From GCA-2733415 sp964276095 (GTDB lineage: Bacteria; Bacteroidota; Bacteroidia; Flavobacteriales; Flavobacteriaceae), in the NCBI GenBank assembly GCA_964276095.1, contig CAXYDR010000001.1, positions 62,001 through 126,000 of the forward strand: DNA of 64,000 nt, given 5' to 3'. Below, in pieces: positions 40,706 through 50,642 of this stretch (position 1 is its first letter; each line of letters starts with the position of its first letter). A program made the translations under genes and the position numbers. The notes beneath the pieces were generated by a model. That model saw only the letters and a list, made by a program, of their open reading frames with translations. It was not told the DNA's origin and made no database searches.

Positions 40706-41086
40706 ATGAGAGAGAAATTTGAATTAGAATTCCCAATTCACGCATCGCCTAAATTGTTGCACCAATACTTGTCAACGCCATCTGGCTTGTCAGAGTGGTA
40801 TGCTGATAATGTAAATTCTAGAGGAGAATTATATACCTTTATTTGGGATGATAGTGAGGAGCAAGCGAAGTTACTATCAAAAAAAGCTGTAGATAAGGTG
40901 CGTTTTCAGTGGTTAGAAGATGAAGGTGAAGATTATTATTTTGAAATTAGAATTCAAGTAGATGAAATTACAAAAGATGTTTCTTTAATGGTTACTGATT
41001 TTTCTGATGAAGATGATATGGACGAAAATAAAATGCTTTGGGATAACCAAATATCTGAGCTTAAAAAGGTGCTTGGTTCTGTATAA
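40706..41086 (+). CDS. START-like domain protein
   Basis: The 126-residue protein is a compact SRPBCC/START-fold protein widespread in Bacteroidota: FELEFPIHASPKLLHQYLST, PSGLSEWYADNV, FTFIWDDSEE-like text (here YTFIWDDSEEQAKLL), and DFSDEDDMDENKMLWDNQIS. It is cytoplasmic; the ligand is unknown. First gene to the right of the island and its tRNA; the aminotransferase gene follows. Confidence 0.88.
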   Translation: MREKFELEFPIHASPKLLHQYLSTPSGLSEWYADNVNSRGELYTFIWDDSEEQAKLLSKKAVDKVRFQWLEDEGEDYYFEIRIQVDEITKDVSLMVTDFSDEDDMDENKMLWDNQISELKKVLGSV

Positions 41087-41138
41087 GAAGTTTTATTATT
41101 ACTGTATATTTGCCCTAATGTAAATTAGGGCTTTTTTT

Positions 41139-41993
41139 ATGATTAATTTTAACGGTAATATAGAATCTCAAGAACATATATTTTCTAGCAATAGAGCATT
41201 TAAATATGGCGATGCCGTGTTTGAAACAATTAAGGTAGTTAATGGTACTATTTTATTTTGGGAAGATCATTATTTTAGGTTGATGGCTTCAATGCGAATT
41301 GTGAGAATGGAAATACCTATGGAGTTTACCATGGAATTTTTGGAAGCACAAATAGTTAATCTTATTGAGGTTAATAATTTATTAAATTCTCCTGCAAGAG
41401 TCAGGATGACAGTTTTTAGAGATTCTCCAGGGCTGTATGCTCCAGAGAAAAATGATGTTGGTTATTTTATTGAGGTAAAACCATTACAAGAAACTACATA
41501 TAAATTAAGTAATGAATTGTGTGTGGTTGATTTGTTTAAAGATCATTACATCACACCTCAGTTGTTGTCAACTTTAAAAACTACAAATAGAGTTTTAAAT
41601 GTTATTGCTGGTGTTTTTGCTAAAGAAAATGAGTTGGATAACTGTTTGTTGTTAAATAGCAATAAACAAGTTGTTGAAGCTATTAACGGAAACATATTCT
41701 TGGTAAAAGGAAATGTAATAAAGACACCTCCTTTAGAAGATGGTTGTATAAAAGGTATTATGCGTAAGCAGTTAATTGAGGTTATAGGTAAGTTAGAAGG
41801 TTTTTCAATAGAGGAAACTTCAATATCACCTTTTGAATTGCAAAAAGCAGACGAGTTATTTGTAACTAATGTAATTCAAGGAGTAACATCAATTACTAAA
41901 TACCGTAAGAAAAGTTTTGAGACTACTGTGGCCTCAGTGTTAGTGGCTGAAATTAATAAGATTAGTGCAGGAATGCAACTTTTGAATAAGTAG
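41139..41993 (+). CDS. Class IV PLP-dependent aminotransferase
   Basis: The 284-residue enzyme belongs to the IlvE/PabC/D-amino-acid transaminase fold type IV. Seen: NRAFKYGDAVFETIKV at the start, the Lys that binds PLP in STLKTTNRVLN, EAINGNIFLV, and TPPLEDGCIKGIMRK. A 4-amino-4-deoxychorismate lyase or branched-chain aminotransferase role is possible; the sequence alone does not decide. A -7 box TATATTTG lies at 41105-41112, 27 bp upstream. Confidence 0.88.
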   Translation: MINFNGNIESQEHIFSSNRAFKYGDAVFETIKVVNGTILFWEDHYFRLMASMRIVRMEIPMEFTMEFLEAQIVNLIEVNNLLNSPARVRMTVFRDSPGLYAPEKNDVGYFIEVKPLQETTYKLSNELCVVDLFKDHYITPQLLSTLKTTNRVLNVIAGVFAKENELDNCLLLNSNKQVVEAINGNIFLVKGNVIKTPPLEDGCIKGIMRKQLIEVIGKLEGFSIEETSISPFELQKADELFVTNVIQGVTSITKYRKKSFETTVASVLVAEINKISAGMQLLNK

Positions 41994-42035
41994 GATGTCT
42001 TCTGTTAAGAATATTAAAAACCAGAAAGCTAGCTT

Positions 42036-42599
42036 TTAGTTAAGCGCAGGGTTTTCTGGTGCATTAGACCAAATTACATAGTTCCCACCTAGTTCCACCA
42101 TTTTCTCTTTCCAAAGGCTTGAGTTGTATTTTTTCTCAATAATGGTACTTTGGTATTTATTTTTTACAACAACCCATGAATTGTGGTTTAGTTCATCAAA
42201 TAACTGATTAGAGTCCCATCCGGAATACCCTAAAAAGAATCGAATATCTTTTTCTGATATTTTACCTAGATTGATTAATTCACATACAGTATCAAAATTA
42301 CCAGCCCAATATATCCCTTCAGAAATTTCAACACTATTGGGTATTAAATGAGGTACTTTATGGATGAAGTATAAATTATCTTGCTCAACAGGTCCGCCAT
42401 TGTAAACAACAAAATCTTGAGTTAACTCTGGTAATAAATCTTTCAATGAAAAATCAAGTGGTTTATTAAGTATAAAACCAATAGATCCTGAATTTGTATG
42501 CTCAGCCAATAAAATGACCGATCTATTAAAAGAGATGTCTCCTGTTATAGAAGGCTCTGCAATTAAAAGATGTCCTTTTCTTAATTCTAAACTAGTCAT
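42036..42599 (-). CDS. YqgE/AlgH family protein
   Basis: The 187-residue protein shows the UPF0301 pattern: GHLLIAEPSITGDISFNRSV, VILLAEHTNSGSIGFILNKP, YNGGPVEQDNLYFIH, and FFLGYSGWDSNQL. Function in bacteria is poorly defined. Cytoplasmic. Length is normal. It precedes no obvious partner; the HU gene lies upstream on the same strand. Confidence 0.93.
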   Translation of the reverse strand: MTSLELRKGHLLIAEPSITGDISFNRSVILLAEHTNSGSIGFILNKPLDFSLKDLLPELTQDFVVYNGGPVEQDNLYFIHKVPHLIPNSVEISEGIYWAGNFDTVCELINLGKISEKDIRFFLGYSGWDSNQLFDELNHNSWVVVKNKYQSTIIEKKYNSSLWKEKMVELGGNYVIWSNAPENPALN

Positions 42600-42680
42600 A
42601 TTCCCTATGTTTGTTACTTAAAGCTATGAAAAAAAAAGCAAACTGCATAATTTGTTGTTAACAAATGCTTATTGATAATA

Positions 42681-42712
42681 AAAAAAACCCTTCATAAAAG
42701 AAGGGTTTTTTT
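42681..42712 (-). terminator. Terminator of the HU gene
   Basis: AAACCCTTC and GAAGGGTTT form a stem with loop ATAAAA, bounded by A and T runs, 23 bp after the HU stop codon on the minus strand. Confidence 0.85.
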
Positions 42713-42734
42713 ATAAAGTATAACTAATTATTAA

Positions 42735-43007
42735 TTAGTTTACAGCGTTTCCTAAATCAGAACCAGCTTTAAATTTCACTACGTTTTTAGCAGCAATTTT
42801 GATAGTTTTTCCAGTTTGTGGGTTTCTACCGTCTCTTGCAGCTCTGTTAGAAACTGACCAAGATCCAAATCCTACTAAAGAAACTCTGTCTCCAGACTTT
42901 AATGTTCCTTCAACATTTCCTAAGAAAGATTCTAATGCTTTTTTTGCAGATGCTTTAGTGATTCCTGAATCAGCTGCCATTGCGTCGATTAATTGTGTTT
43001 TGTTCAT
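42735..43007 (-). CDS. HU-type DNA-binding protein
   Basis: The 90-residue protein is a histone-like HU/IHF family member that bends and compacts DNA: MNKTQLIDAMAADSGITKAS, LVGFGSWSVSNRAARDGRNP and QTGKTIKIAAKNVVKFKAGS, which include the beta-arm proline region. A long leader (about 150 bp) precedes it; on the minus strand a TGAGTTTG element near 43043-43050 may be its -7 box. Confidence 0.96.
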   Translation of the reverse strand: MNKTQLIDAMAADSGITKASAKKALESFLGNVEGTLKSGDRVSLVGFGSWSVSNRAARDGRNPQTGKTIKIAAKNVVKFKAGSDLGNAVN

Positions 43008-43208
43008 AAGAATTGATTTTAAATATTTTAAATTATTAATGTTGGCAAACTCAGTTCTTACCTGAATTCCTCTACAATATTAAAATCATTTTGCTCTCAC
43101 GCAAGTAAATACAAGGGAAAATAGTCATTTTGTTAATAACTTTAACAGTTTGTTAACAAAAGTGAGTAAAAAACATTGGTTTTAAACAATCCCAATGAGA
43201 ATAAGGGT

Positions 43209-44156
43209 TTAGCGCATTTTTGAGTTTTCTGTAAATGAAAATCCATTTAAAAGAGATTTAACGTCCATTTTTTTCTTTCCTGGCAGTTGTAAAACATGTA
43301 TTTCTATGTAACCTCCTTTAACAGCAACCTTTACGGAGTTTTTATCAGAAATTATAAATCCTGTTCCAAGGTTGTGGGTTTCAATAATTTTAGTGACTTC
43401 ATAAATTTTCACTGCTAAAACTGCTTCGTCAATACATAGTTCTGACCAAGCTGCGGGATACGGACTTAAACCTCTAATTTTATTATGTATAACATCAATT
43501 GGTTGGTCCCAGTCAATCTTACATGTATGTTTATGTATTTTGTATGCTGTTCTTATATTTTCAACTTCTGGTTGAATGTATGTGTTAATAGAGTCTTCTT
43601 CTATAGCTTTAACTGTTTTTAAAACAAGTTTACTACCTTCAATCATTAAGCGATCATGTAGACTTCCAGCATTTTCGTTTGGAGCAATGTCAAGCTCTTC
43701 TTGCATGATGATTTCACCGGTATCAATTTTTTCATCAATAAAAAATGTAGTGATACCTGTTTTTGTTTCACCATTTATTAAAGCCCAGTTTATCGGGGCT
43801 GCCCCACGGTAATGAGGAAGAAGTGAGGCGTGTAAGTTAAAAGTACCATATTCTGGCATTTGCCATACTTGTTTTGGTAACATTCTAAATGCCACTATTA
43901 TTTGAAGGTTAGCTTCGAGTGACTTTAATTCATTTAAAAAAGCTTCATCTTTTAAGTTAGTGGGTTGAAGAATTTTTAAGTTTTGTTCAACAGCATATTT
44001 TTTTACAGCTGACTGATTTAGTTTTTGTCCTCTTCCTGCTGGTCTATCTGGAGCGGTAATAACTCCAACTATATTATAATTGTTGTCAACTAAAGTTTTT
44101 AATGTGGCTACAGCAAAATCTGGTGTACCCATAAATACGATGTTTACTTTTTTCAT
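43209..44156 (-). CDS. fmt: Methionyl-tRNA formyltransferase
   Basis: The 315-residue enzyme formylates initiator Met-tRNA with 10-formyl-THF. Seen: FMGTPDFAVATLK at the start, LKDEAFLNELKS, the catalytic region NLHASLLPHYRGAAPINW with the Asn and His, and IDEKIDTGEII with the Asp. The C-terminal OB-fold domain binds tRNA. Length is typical. Separated from DUF349 protein gene by a terminator. Confidence 0.97.
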   Translation of the reverse strand: MKKVNIVFMGTPDFAVATLKTLVDNNYNIVGVITAPDRPAGRGQKLNQSAVKKYAVEQNLKILQPTNLKDEAFLNELKSLEANLQIIVAFRMLPKQVWQMPEYGTFNLHASLLPHYRGAAPINWALINGETKTGITTFFIDEKIDTGEIIMQEELDIAPNENAGSLHDRLMIEGSKLVLKTVKAIEEDSINTYIQPEVENIRTAYKIHKHTCKIDWDQPIDVIHNKIRGLSPYPAAWSELCIDEAVLAVKIYEVTKIIETHNLGTGFIISDKNSVKVAVKGGYIEIHVLQLPGKKKMDVKSLLNGFSFTENSKMR

Positions 44157-44190
44157 TTTGAAGTGTTATGTGGTAAATATTATATAAGCT

Positions 44191-44230
44191 AAAAAAACAT
44201 TTCAAATTAAAGTTAATTTGAAATGTTTTT
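44191..44230 (-). terminator. Terminator of the DUF349 gene
   Basis: AAACATTTCAAATTAA pairs with TTAATTTGAAATGTTT around AG, flanked by A and T runs, directly after the DUF349 stop codon on the minus strand. Confidence 0.8.
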
Positions 44231-44252
44231 GAAGTATTTTAATAAGAATAGT

Positions 44253-46124
44253 TTATACAAACAAAGCCTTTACTTGTTGTAGCTTTTGTTTCCACGTTTC
44301 CATATTCTGTTTTTGTTGATCAATGTTTTTATATACTTCCTTAACCATAGGGTTGTCTGGTTTTGCATTAGCAAAGAACCCTAAGTTGTTTTCTAGCTGA
44401 ATAATTTCTGATTTAATTTCATCAACCTTACGTTTTACAAATAATAATTCGTTCTCTAAAGCTCTTTGATCGCCTTCCAAAACAGAAATCTTATTTGCAT
44501 ACTTAATTAAGTCTGCTTCGTTTTTGTCAAGATCTAATTGATTGAATAAACCGTCAATAATTTTATTGAAAGTATCGTTAATCTTCTTTTTATTACGAGG
44601 GACAAAACCTAAAGTTTTCCAATGAGCAATATGTCCTTTAATTGCATTTATTTTTTCAGAGTGATCTCCCTCTAAAGTAAGATCGGTTAATGTAGTAAGG
44701 TAGGCTTCTTTAGCAGTATATGCTTCCAGTTCTACAGTATTAGCTTCGTCTCTTTTAGCGTGTAATCTATCAAAATAATGATTACAGGCATCTTTAAATT
44801 GCTTCCAAACTTTATCACTGTCTTTTCTTGGTACATGGCCAATATTTCTCCAGTCTGCTTGAATTTTTTTCATTAATGGTGTAGTTGCTGAGAAATCATC
44901 ACTTTTACTATTTGATTCCGCTAAAGCAACCAACTTTAATTTTTTATTCAAGTTCTCTATTTGATCTTTCTTAATGTTTTTGTAGAAAGAGTTTTTATTT
45001 TTATTGAAGTCTCTAACTGCTTGTTTAAAACTACCCCATGTTTTGTCGGTAAGTTTACTAGGTACTTTTCCTGCTTTGAAAAATAGTTCTCTTAAAGATT
45101 CAACTTCTTTTATTTTATTTTGCCACTCTTTATTATTTGAAACATTAGAAGTTTCAATAGCAATTATCTTAGCGATAATTTCATTTTTAACGATTAAGTT
45201 TTGCTCGTAAACTTTGTCAACATCCGCATAGTAAGCTTGACGTTTGTTGTGAATTATTTTAGTAGCTGCACTAAATTTATTCCAAATATCTTCTCTATGC
45301 TCTTTTCCTACAGGACCGATGTCTTCTTTCCAAACTTTATGTAAAATTTGCAATTCTCTAAAAGCATGCATCACATCATTATGTTGTGATAACTCTTCAG
45401 CTCTAGCTGCAATTTTTTGTTTCTCTTCTAAATTGTGTTTGAAATCTAAGTCGCGTAAATCTCTATTTAAATGTAAGAAATCATAAAAACGTTCTACGTG
45501 ATGGTGATAGGTGTTCCAAACAGTATTGTATTTATCACGCGGTATAGAACCAGCGTTATTCCATGATTGTTGAAGTTCTTTAAAGTGTTTATATGTTGTA
45601 TTGATGTCTTCTTCAATACTCAGTAACCCTTTAATTTTTTCAATAATTTCATTTCTCTTAGTAAGGTTGTCTTTAAAACCTTGCTCTAAGTTGTTATAAT
45701 ATGCATTACGTAAAGTTTTGTATTCACCGTAAACTTTATTGAATTTATTTTTGGTATTTGAAGAGTAACTGAAGTCGATAATGTTACCTCCTTCTGCTAA
45801 AAACTCTTCTTTTTTAGTATCTACTAACTCAGAATATTTAGCGTTAAACTCCTCTTTTAACTGATTAAACTGTTTGCTTATTGCTTGAACCGGATGGTTT
45901 TTTACTAAAGAATCAAACTCTTCAACTAAAGTATCCATATCCATTGCATGGTAATCTTTAGATTCTATTTCATGTCTTTTTGAATTGTCCTGATCTTCTG
46001 CGTCTTCTGCATTTTCATTTTCAATTGCTTGTAAAGCTTCATCCTGCTGAGGTTGTGTTTCAACTGTAGGATTTGTAGTTTCTTGTGTTCCTTCTGCTTC
46101 TTGCAGGTTATCCGTTTCTGACAT
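44253..46124 (-). CDS. DUF349 repeat protein
   Basis: I start at the second Met (MSETDNLQEAEG, 46124), since the first adds only MFI. The protein of 623 residues has an acidic, disordered N-terminus (about 1-60) and then five helical DUF349 repeats, each with a W-x3-G-x-V/I-P signature: LQQSWNNAGSIPRD, VWKEDIGPVGKE, LFFKAGKVPSKL, DWRNIGHVPRKD and HWKTLGFVPRNK. It ends with a coiled coil (about 540-620). Cytoplasmic; function unknown, though the family is general in Bacteroidota. Confidence 0.9.
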   Translation of the reverse strand: MSETDNLQEAEGTQETTNPTVETQPQQDEALQAIENENAEDAEDQDNSKRHEIESKDYHAMDMDTLVEEFDSLVKNHPVQAISKQFNQLKEEFNAKYSELVDTKKEEFLAEGGNIIDFSYSSNTKNKFNKVYGEYKTLRNAYYNNLEQGFKDNLTKRNEIIEKIKGLLSIEEDINTTYKHFKELQQSWNNAGSIPRDKYNTVWNTYHHHVERFYDFLHLNRDLRDLDFKHNLEEKQKIAARAEELSQHNDVMHAFRELQILHKVWKEDIGPVGKEHREDIWNKFSAATKIIHNKRQAYYADVDKVYEQNLIVKNEIIAKIIAIETSNVSNNKEWQNKIKEVESLRELFFKAGKVPSKLTDKTWGSFKQAVRDFNKNKNSFYKNIKKDQIENLNKKLKLVALAESNSKSDDFSATTPLMKKIQADWRNIGHVPRKDSDKVWKQFKDACNHYFDRLHAKRDEANTVELEAYTAKEAYLTTLTDLTLEGDHSEKINAIKGHIAHWKTLGFVPRNKKKINDTFNKIIDGLFNQLDLDKNEADLIKYANKISVLEGDQRALENELLFVKRKVDEIKSEIIQLENNLGFFANAKPDNPMVKEVYKNIDQQKQNMETWKQKLQQVKALFV

Positions 46125-46246
46125 AATAAACAATGTTTATGTGTTGTGGTTCTTAATTAGTTTCCAATTTTTAATGGTAACTAAAACAATTTCAAGGCGA
46201 AAGATACTAAATCAAGGGGTAATTGCAAAAACATCTTTACAATAGC

Positions 46247-47008
46247 TTACTTGTTCCATATACTCCAAGCTTTTTCGGCCTGTAGTTCTAACATTTTTAA
46301 TCCGTTAACAGTAGTCGCCCCTTTAATTTTCCCTTTACTTAAAAAAGTAGTTTCTTCAGGATTATATATTAAATCATACAGTAAGTGTTTGTTAGTAATT
46401 GCTTCGTATGGAATATTCGGACAATCATCAATGTTAGGAAATGTACCCAAAGGGGTACAGTTAATGATTAAATGATGTTCTGCTATAACTTCTGGGGTTA
46501 AAGAGTCATAATTATAACTGCCATTTGCACTTCTGGATACAAATTGATATTGAATATGTAGCTTTTTTAAAGCAAAAGCAATAGCTTTCGAAGCGCCTCC
46601 TGTTCCTAAAATCAATGCTTTTTGATGATGCTTTTTTAAGTGAGGAATTAATGATTTTCTAAAACCGTATTCGTCCGTATTATACCCTTTTAGTTTTCCT
46701 TTTTTAGTAACTCTAATAGTATTTACAGCACCAATACGTTTTGCCTTACTACTAAGTTTATCTAAGTATGGGAATATGACCTCCTTGTATGGAATAGTAA
46801 CGTTTAGTCCTTTTATATTGTGGTTTTTTTTGAGGATGTTAGGGAATTCTTCAATTGATCTAAGATCAAAATTTTTGTACGAGAAATTGCTTAACTCTTC
46901 CTTGATAAATTTGTTAGAAAAATATTTTTGTGAAAAAGAATAAGAAATGTTTTTCCCTATTAATCCGAACTGATTATTTGTGTTCTGTCTTTCTATTTTT
47001 TTGTCCAT
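46247..47008 (-). CDS. aroE: Shikimate dehydrogenase
   Basis: The 253-residue enzyme reduces 3-dehydroshikimate with NADPH in aromatic amino acid synthesis. Seen: FGLIGKNISYSFSQKYF, the catalytic Lys in NVTIPYKEVIFPYLD, AVNTIRV, the catalytic Asp in NTDEYGF, the Rossmann motif LGTGGASKAIAFAL and NGLKMLELQAEKAW. The start overlaps the end of the DUF368 gene by 35 bp, so the genes are in one operon; a later start near QFGLIGK is possible. Confidence 0.93.
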   Translation of the reverse strand: MDKKIERQNTNNQFGLIGKNISYSFSQKYFSNKFIKEELSNFSYKNFDLRSIEEFPNILKKNHNIKGLNVTIPYKEVIFPYLDKLSSKAKRIGAVNTIRVTKKGKLKGYNTDEYGFRKSLIPHLKKHHQKALILGTGGASKAIAFALKKLHIQYQFVSRSANGSYNYDSLTPEVIAEHHLIINCTPLGTFPNIDDCPNIPYEAITNKHLLYDLIYNPEETTFLSKGKIKGATTVNGLKMLELQAEKAWSIWNK

Positions 47009-47996
47009 ACCATTCTAATAATACAATTGCACCTATTCCTAAACATATATAACCAATGGCAATTAAGGTTTCTTGGTTGAAGTCAGGAATAAACCGTTTG
47101 TACGTTTCTATTATTTTGTTGTTACTTGAATTCAATATAAATGAGCCTGTTGAATCTGTTTTAAAAATGGTGTTTTTCCACGGCCAAACAACACCTAATG
47201 ATCCGATAATAAATCCCTTGATAACTGCAATGGTTTGAATTTTGTATTTGTTTAATAAGTGATTCATTGCATGGGAAAAAGTAACCATTCCAGTTACCGA
47301 TCCAATTGTAAATACAGCTAAAACTAAAAGCATTCTCATTCTGATAGGGTCATCGATAAAGCTAAAATCACCAGAAATCATATTTGCGAAAGTATCGTAC
47401 AATGCATTTACAGAGTCTATTAGAAGTAAAACATAATTACCTAATATTATTAGAATGAAAGAGCCTGATAAGCCAGGTAAAGTCATACCTGAAACACTAA
47501 TGATACCACAAATAAAAACAAACCATAAAGTGTCATTTTCCATAGCGGGGTCTAAAAAGCTAATAGCTAAACCTATAATAGCTCCGATAATTAGAAATGA
47601 GACAGATCGCAAGTTCCATTTTCCAAACCGCTTACTTATGGAGTAGATTGAGCCGATAATCATTCCGAAAAAAGTGCTCCAAACATTAAGTTCGTAGTGA
47701 ATGAGTAAGAAGTCAAGTAGTTTTGAAACGGTGAAAAAACTAATAAGCATTCCAAAAACAATTGCGGCTAAAAACTGTCCGTTAATATATCCAGAGAATA
47801 TTCTTAACCTGCCATTAAATAATAATTTAAAAGCTGTTTTGTTTACTCGTTGAAGGGAATAAATAAATTCTTCATAAAAACCTGCAACAAAAGCAACAAT
47901 ACCACCAGATACACCAGGTACTTTATTGGCAGCACCCATTGCTGTTCCTTTCAGTACCAGTAGAAAATAATCTAAAGAGTTTCTTCTTGCATTCAT
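46974..47996 (-). CDS. DUF368 membrane transporter, copy 2
   Basis: The 340-residue protein has about nine membrane helices and the DUF368 signature at the start: LKGTAMGAANKVPGVSGGIV and FVAGFYEEFIYSL, then GMTLPGLSGSFILIILGNY in the centre. In other bacteria DUF368 members (PopT) move undecaprenyl phosphate across the inner membrane for envelope synthesis; that role is inferred here. Overlaps copy 1 by 4 bp. Confidence 0.9.
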   Translation of the reverse strand: MNARRNSLDYFLLVLKGTAMGAANKVPGVSGGIVAFVAGFYEEFIYSLQRVNKTAFKLLFNGRLRIFSGYINGQFLAAIVFGMLISFFTVSKLLDFLLIHYELNVWSTFFGMIIGSIYSISKRFGKWNLRSVSFLIIGAIIGLAISFLDPAMENDTLWFVFICGIISVSGMTLPGLSGSFILIILGNYVLLLIDSVNALYDTFANMISGDFSFIDDPIRMRMLLVLAVFTIGSVTGMVTFSHAMNHLLNKYKIQTIAVIKGFIIGSLGVVWPWKNTIFKTDSTGSFILNSSNNKIIETYKRFIPDFNQETLIAIGYICLGIGAIVLLEWYGQKNRKTEHK

Positions 47997-48928
47997 GTGC
48001 TTGTATTCGATCCTATTTTTTCTAAAATAATAATACTAAAAAAACCAACAGACATTAAGAGTATTGCAACACCAATTTGAGCATCTAATTGATATAATTC
48101 GGTAAACTTTTCAGGAAAAACACTCTGTTGTAAAACAGGTGTTTCTATTCCTTTTGAGTCTATTCTAGTTGATAATGTTTCTTTCCAAGGCCATATTTTA
48201 TTTAAGGAGCCAATAATGAAACCAGTTAGTATAGCTAAAGTTATGTTTTTATGATTGTTGAATAACCATTTTAATAACTTACTAAAACTTAATAGTCCAA
48301 CTACAGCCCCAGCAACAAATATTAGAATTTTTTTAATATTGAAATCATGAAAAGCTGTACTCAAAGTTTTGTAAGCTCCAAGTAGTACTAATATAAACGC
48401 TCCAGAAATACCTGGTAATATCATTGCGCAAATTGCAATAGCTGCTGCTAAAAACAGAAAAATCGGATTGTCATTATTTGCTAACGATGGCAATGTTGTA
48501 ATGTAATAGGCTAAAAATGCTGCTGCTAAAGCTGCTATGATAGTAATGAAGTTCCATTGCTTGATTTGTTTGGCAACGTAGAGTATGCTAGCTAGAACTA
48601 GTCCGAAAAAGAAAGACCAAATAAGTATTGGGTGATGTTCTAGTAAGTATTTTGCTAAACGCATAAAAGACACGAAACTGATGAAAATACCTATAAGTAA
48701 GGATAGTAAGAAATTACCATTTACTTGTTTCCAAACGGCCTTAATTCCATCTTCTTTAAGGGTTTTAAGTAAGGAAAAATTTACTTGACTTATTGAAGAG
48801 ATTAATTCTTCATAAATACCAGAAATAAAAGCTATTGTTCCTCCAGAAACACCAGGAACCGCATCTGCAGCGCCCATAGCCATTCCTTTTAATGTTATAA
48901 TGAAGTAATCTAATAAGTTTCTCTGCAT
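47993..48928 (-). CDS. DUF368 membrane transporter, copy 1
   Basis: The 311-residue paralogue of the next gene shares LKGMAMGAADAVPGVSGGTI, FISGIYEELISSI and ICAMILPGISGAFILVLLGA. It is the closer of the two to the canonical family. The two paralogues are translationally coupled (4-bp overlap), which suggests that they act together, perhaps as a heteromer, or serve different lipid carriers. Confidence 0.92.
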   Translation of the reverse strand: MQRNLLDYFIITLKGMAMGAADAVPGVSGGTIAFISGIYEELISSISQVNFSLLKTLKEDGIKAVWKQVNGNFLLSLLIGIFISFVSFMRLAKYLLEHHPILIWSFFFGLVLASILYVAKQIKQWNFITIIAALAAAFLAYYITTLPSLANNDNPIFLFLAAAIAICAMILPGISGAFILVLLGAYKTLSTAFHDFNIKKILIFVAGAVVGLLSFSKLLKWLFNNHKNITLAILTGFIIGSLNKIWPWKETLSTRIDSKGIETPVLQQSVFPEKFTELYQLDAQIGVAILLMSVGFFSIIILEKIGSNTST

Positions 48929-49052
48929 GTTTTAATTTCTGAGTTCTAACAAAGTTAGTTTATTTCTGATTATTTTCAGCTTAAAAAAACAGCCTTTTTT
49001 TATGTAATGATTTAGGTGTTTTTTATACGTTTTTTAAATCTTGAATAAAACT

Positions 49053-49088
49053 AAAAGCGAACTGTTTTATATAAAACAGTTCGCTTTT
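49053..49088 (-). terminator. Terminator of the TPR gene
   Basis: A perfect palindrome of 36 bp (core AACTGTTTTATATAAAACAG, with GCG/CGC further out and A and T runs at the ends) stands 25 bp after the TPR gene on the minus strand. Confidence 0.85.
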
Positions 49089-49113
49089 AACAATCAATTA
49101 TAATAGTGTTGTG

Positions 49114-50499
49114 TTAGTAATTTTTTAAAATTTCTTGTACAGATTGTCTTTGCACAATATCAGGAAATAATTCCTCAAGTATAATTACATATTCTTTATC
49201 GCTCTTTAATCCGTTTACTAAGTGGTATTGTCCTTTTTCAATTTCTTGTAAAGAGTAATATAATCCTGCTAGTCGAAACTCAATTTCGGCGTCTTCGGGG
49301 TGAAATTCTAATCCTTGTAATAAGCATTGTATAGCAGTATTGTTTTCACCAAGTTTTAATAAAATATCAGCTCTTCTATTCCAGATTTCTACTTCGTAAT
49401 TACCTAGTTCTATTATTTTTTGATATCCACGCTCAGCTTCTTCATAAAAATTCATTCGGAAGTTTATTTGTGCATATCGTTTCCAATAAGAGATATTCTG
49501 ATCATCAATTTCAATTGCTTTATTAATGTAGTATAGCGCTTTGTGATAGTTTTTTAATTTATAGTAAAAATCAGTTATGGCTTCCCAACCTTTGTCTAGT
49601 AAAGGGTCTTCATGTACTGTTTTGTAATAATATTGAATTGCTAATTCAGTATTGTTTAATTTCTCGTAGCAATTACCAATACGTAAATAGGCAAAAGAAG
49701 TAGGATCGTCAAACTCTAGGGTAATTAAATAGTTTTCAATGGCTTCACTATATCTTTTTAACTGCTCTAAAATTTTTCCTTTTTCAAAATAAGCGCCTAT
49801 AAAAGTATCGTCAGAAATGATTGCAAAATCAAATGCTGCTAATGCTTTTTTGTAATCATCTTTGTGTAAATATTGTTTCCCTAACTGATGCCATCCAACT
49901 TCTGAATAGGGGTTATTCTCTAAAAAATCATTTATAAAACCAATTGCTTCATCTGGCTGTTCTAAAAAATCGAAACAATAAATAATATTATACAAAGCAG
50001 CATAGTCCTGATCATCTTCTTGTAAACATTTTTTATAAGCATCTTTTGCAGCTTCGAAGTTTTCGGTGTATAAATATTCTATTCCAAGTAAGGAGTAAAT
50101 ATCTGCTCTTTCATCAGAAAAGCTTAATGCTATATTTAATACTTCAATAGCTTTTTCATGCTCATCTCTTTTGGAATAGATTGTAGCTTTCTGAATAAAT
50201 ATTTCTTCATTGTTAGGGTCTATTAAAAACAATTTGTCTAGATGCTTTTCAGCTAAATCTAGCTTGTCTTCAAAAATATATAGTTCTACTTTAAAAAGCG
50301 TCAATATAATTGATGATGGATGTTGTTCCAAACCAATTTTTATCGCTTTTTTAGCAAGAGCAACTTTACCAATTTCTAAATAGTGTTGAATGATGTTTTC
50401 AAATTCTACTGAATCAAAAAAGAAAACATTATTGGTCTTCAACATTTTTTCAAACTTAGTAATCGAGAAGTTGTATTCGTCATCATGGCTTAATTGCAT
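49114..50499 (-). CDS. Tetratricopeptide repeat protein
   Basis: The 461-residue protein consists almost entirely of 34-residue TPR units (for example KLDLAEKHLDKLFLIDPNNE, ERADIYSLLGIEYLYTENFE, DYKKALAAFDFAIISDDTFI, ERGYQKIIELGN), roughly ten to eleven of them. No signal peptide, so cytoplasmic. It should act as a protein-binding scaffold; partners unknown. Conserved near this location in flavobacteria as far as I recall. Confidence 0.88.
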   Translation of the reverse strand: MQLSHDDEYNFSITKFEKMLKTNNVFFFDSVEFENIIQHYLEIGKVALAKKAIKIGLEQHPSSIILTLFKVELYIFEDKLDLAEKHLDKLFLIDPNNEEIFIQKATIYSKRDEHEKAIEVLNIALSFSDERADIYSLLGIEYLYTENFEAAKDAYKKCLQEDDQDYAALYNIIYCFDFLEQPDEAIGFINDFLENNPYSEVGWHQLGKQYLHKDDYKKALAAFDFAIISDDTFIGAYFEKGKILEQLKRYSEAIENYLITLEFDDPTSFAYLRIGNCYEKLNNTELAIQYYYKTVHEDPLLDKGWEAITDFYYKLKNYHKALYYINKAIEIDDQNISYWKRYAQINFRMNFYEEAERGYQKIIELGNYEVEIWNRRADILLKLGENNTAIQCLLQGLEFHPEDAEIEFRLAGLYYSLQEIEKGQYHLVNGLKSDKEYVIILEELFPDIVQRQSVQEILKNY

Positions 50500-50642
50500 A
50501 TCATCTTCATTTTGGTTACTACTAATCTATTTATATTATAAATTTAGCATAAACTATTGTAGCTATAACTTATTGGTAGTAGTACTTATTCACAACTTAA
50601 TTAACAGTGTTGTATAATATTAAGTTACAATAATTAAGCCAT

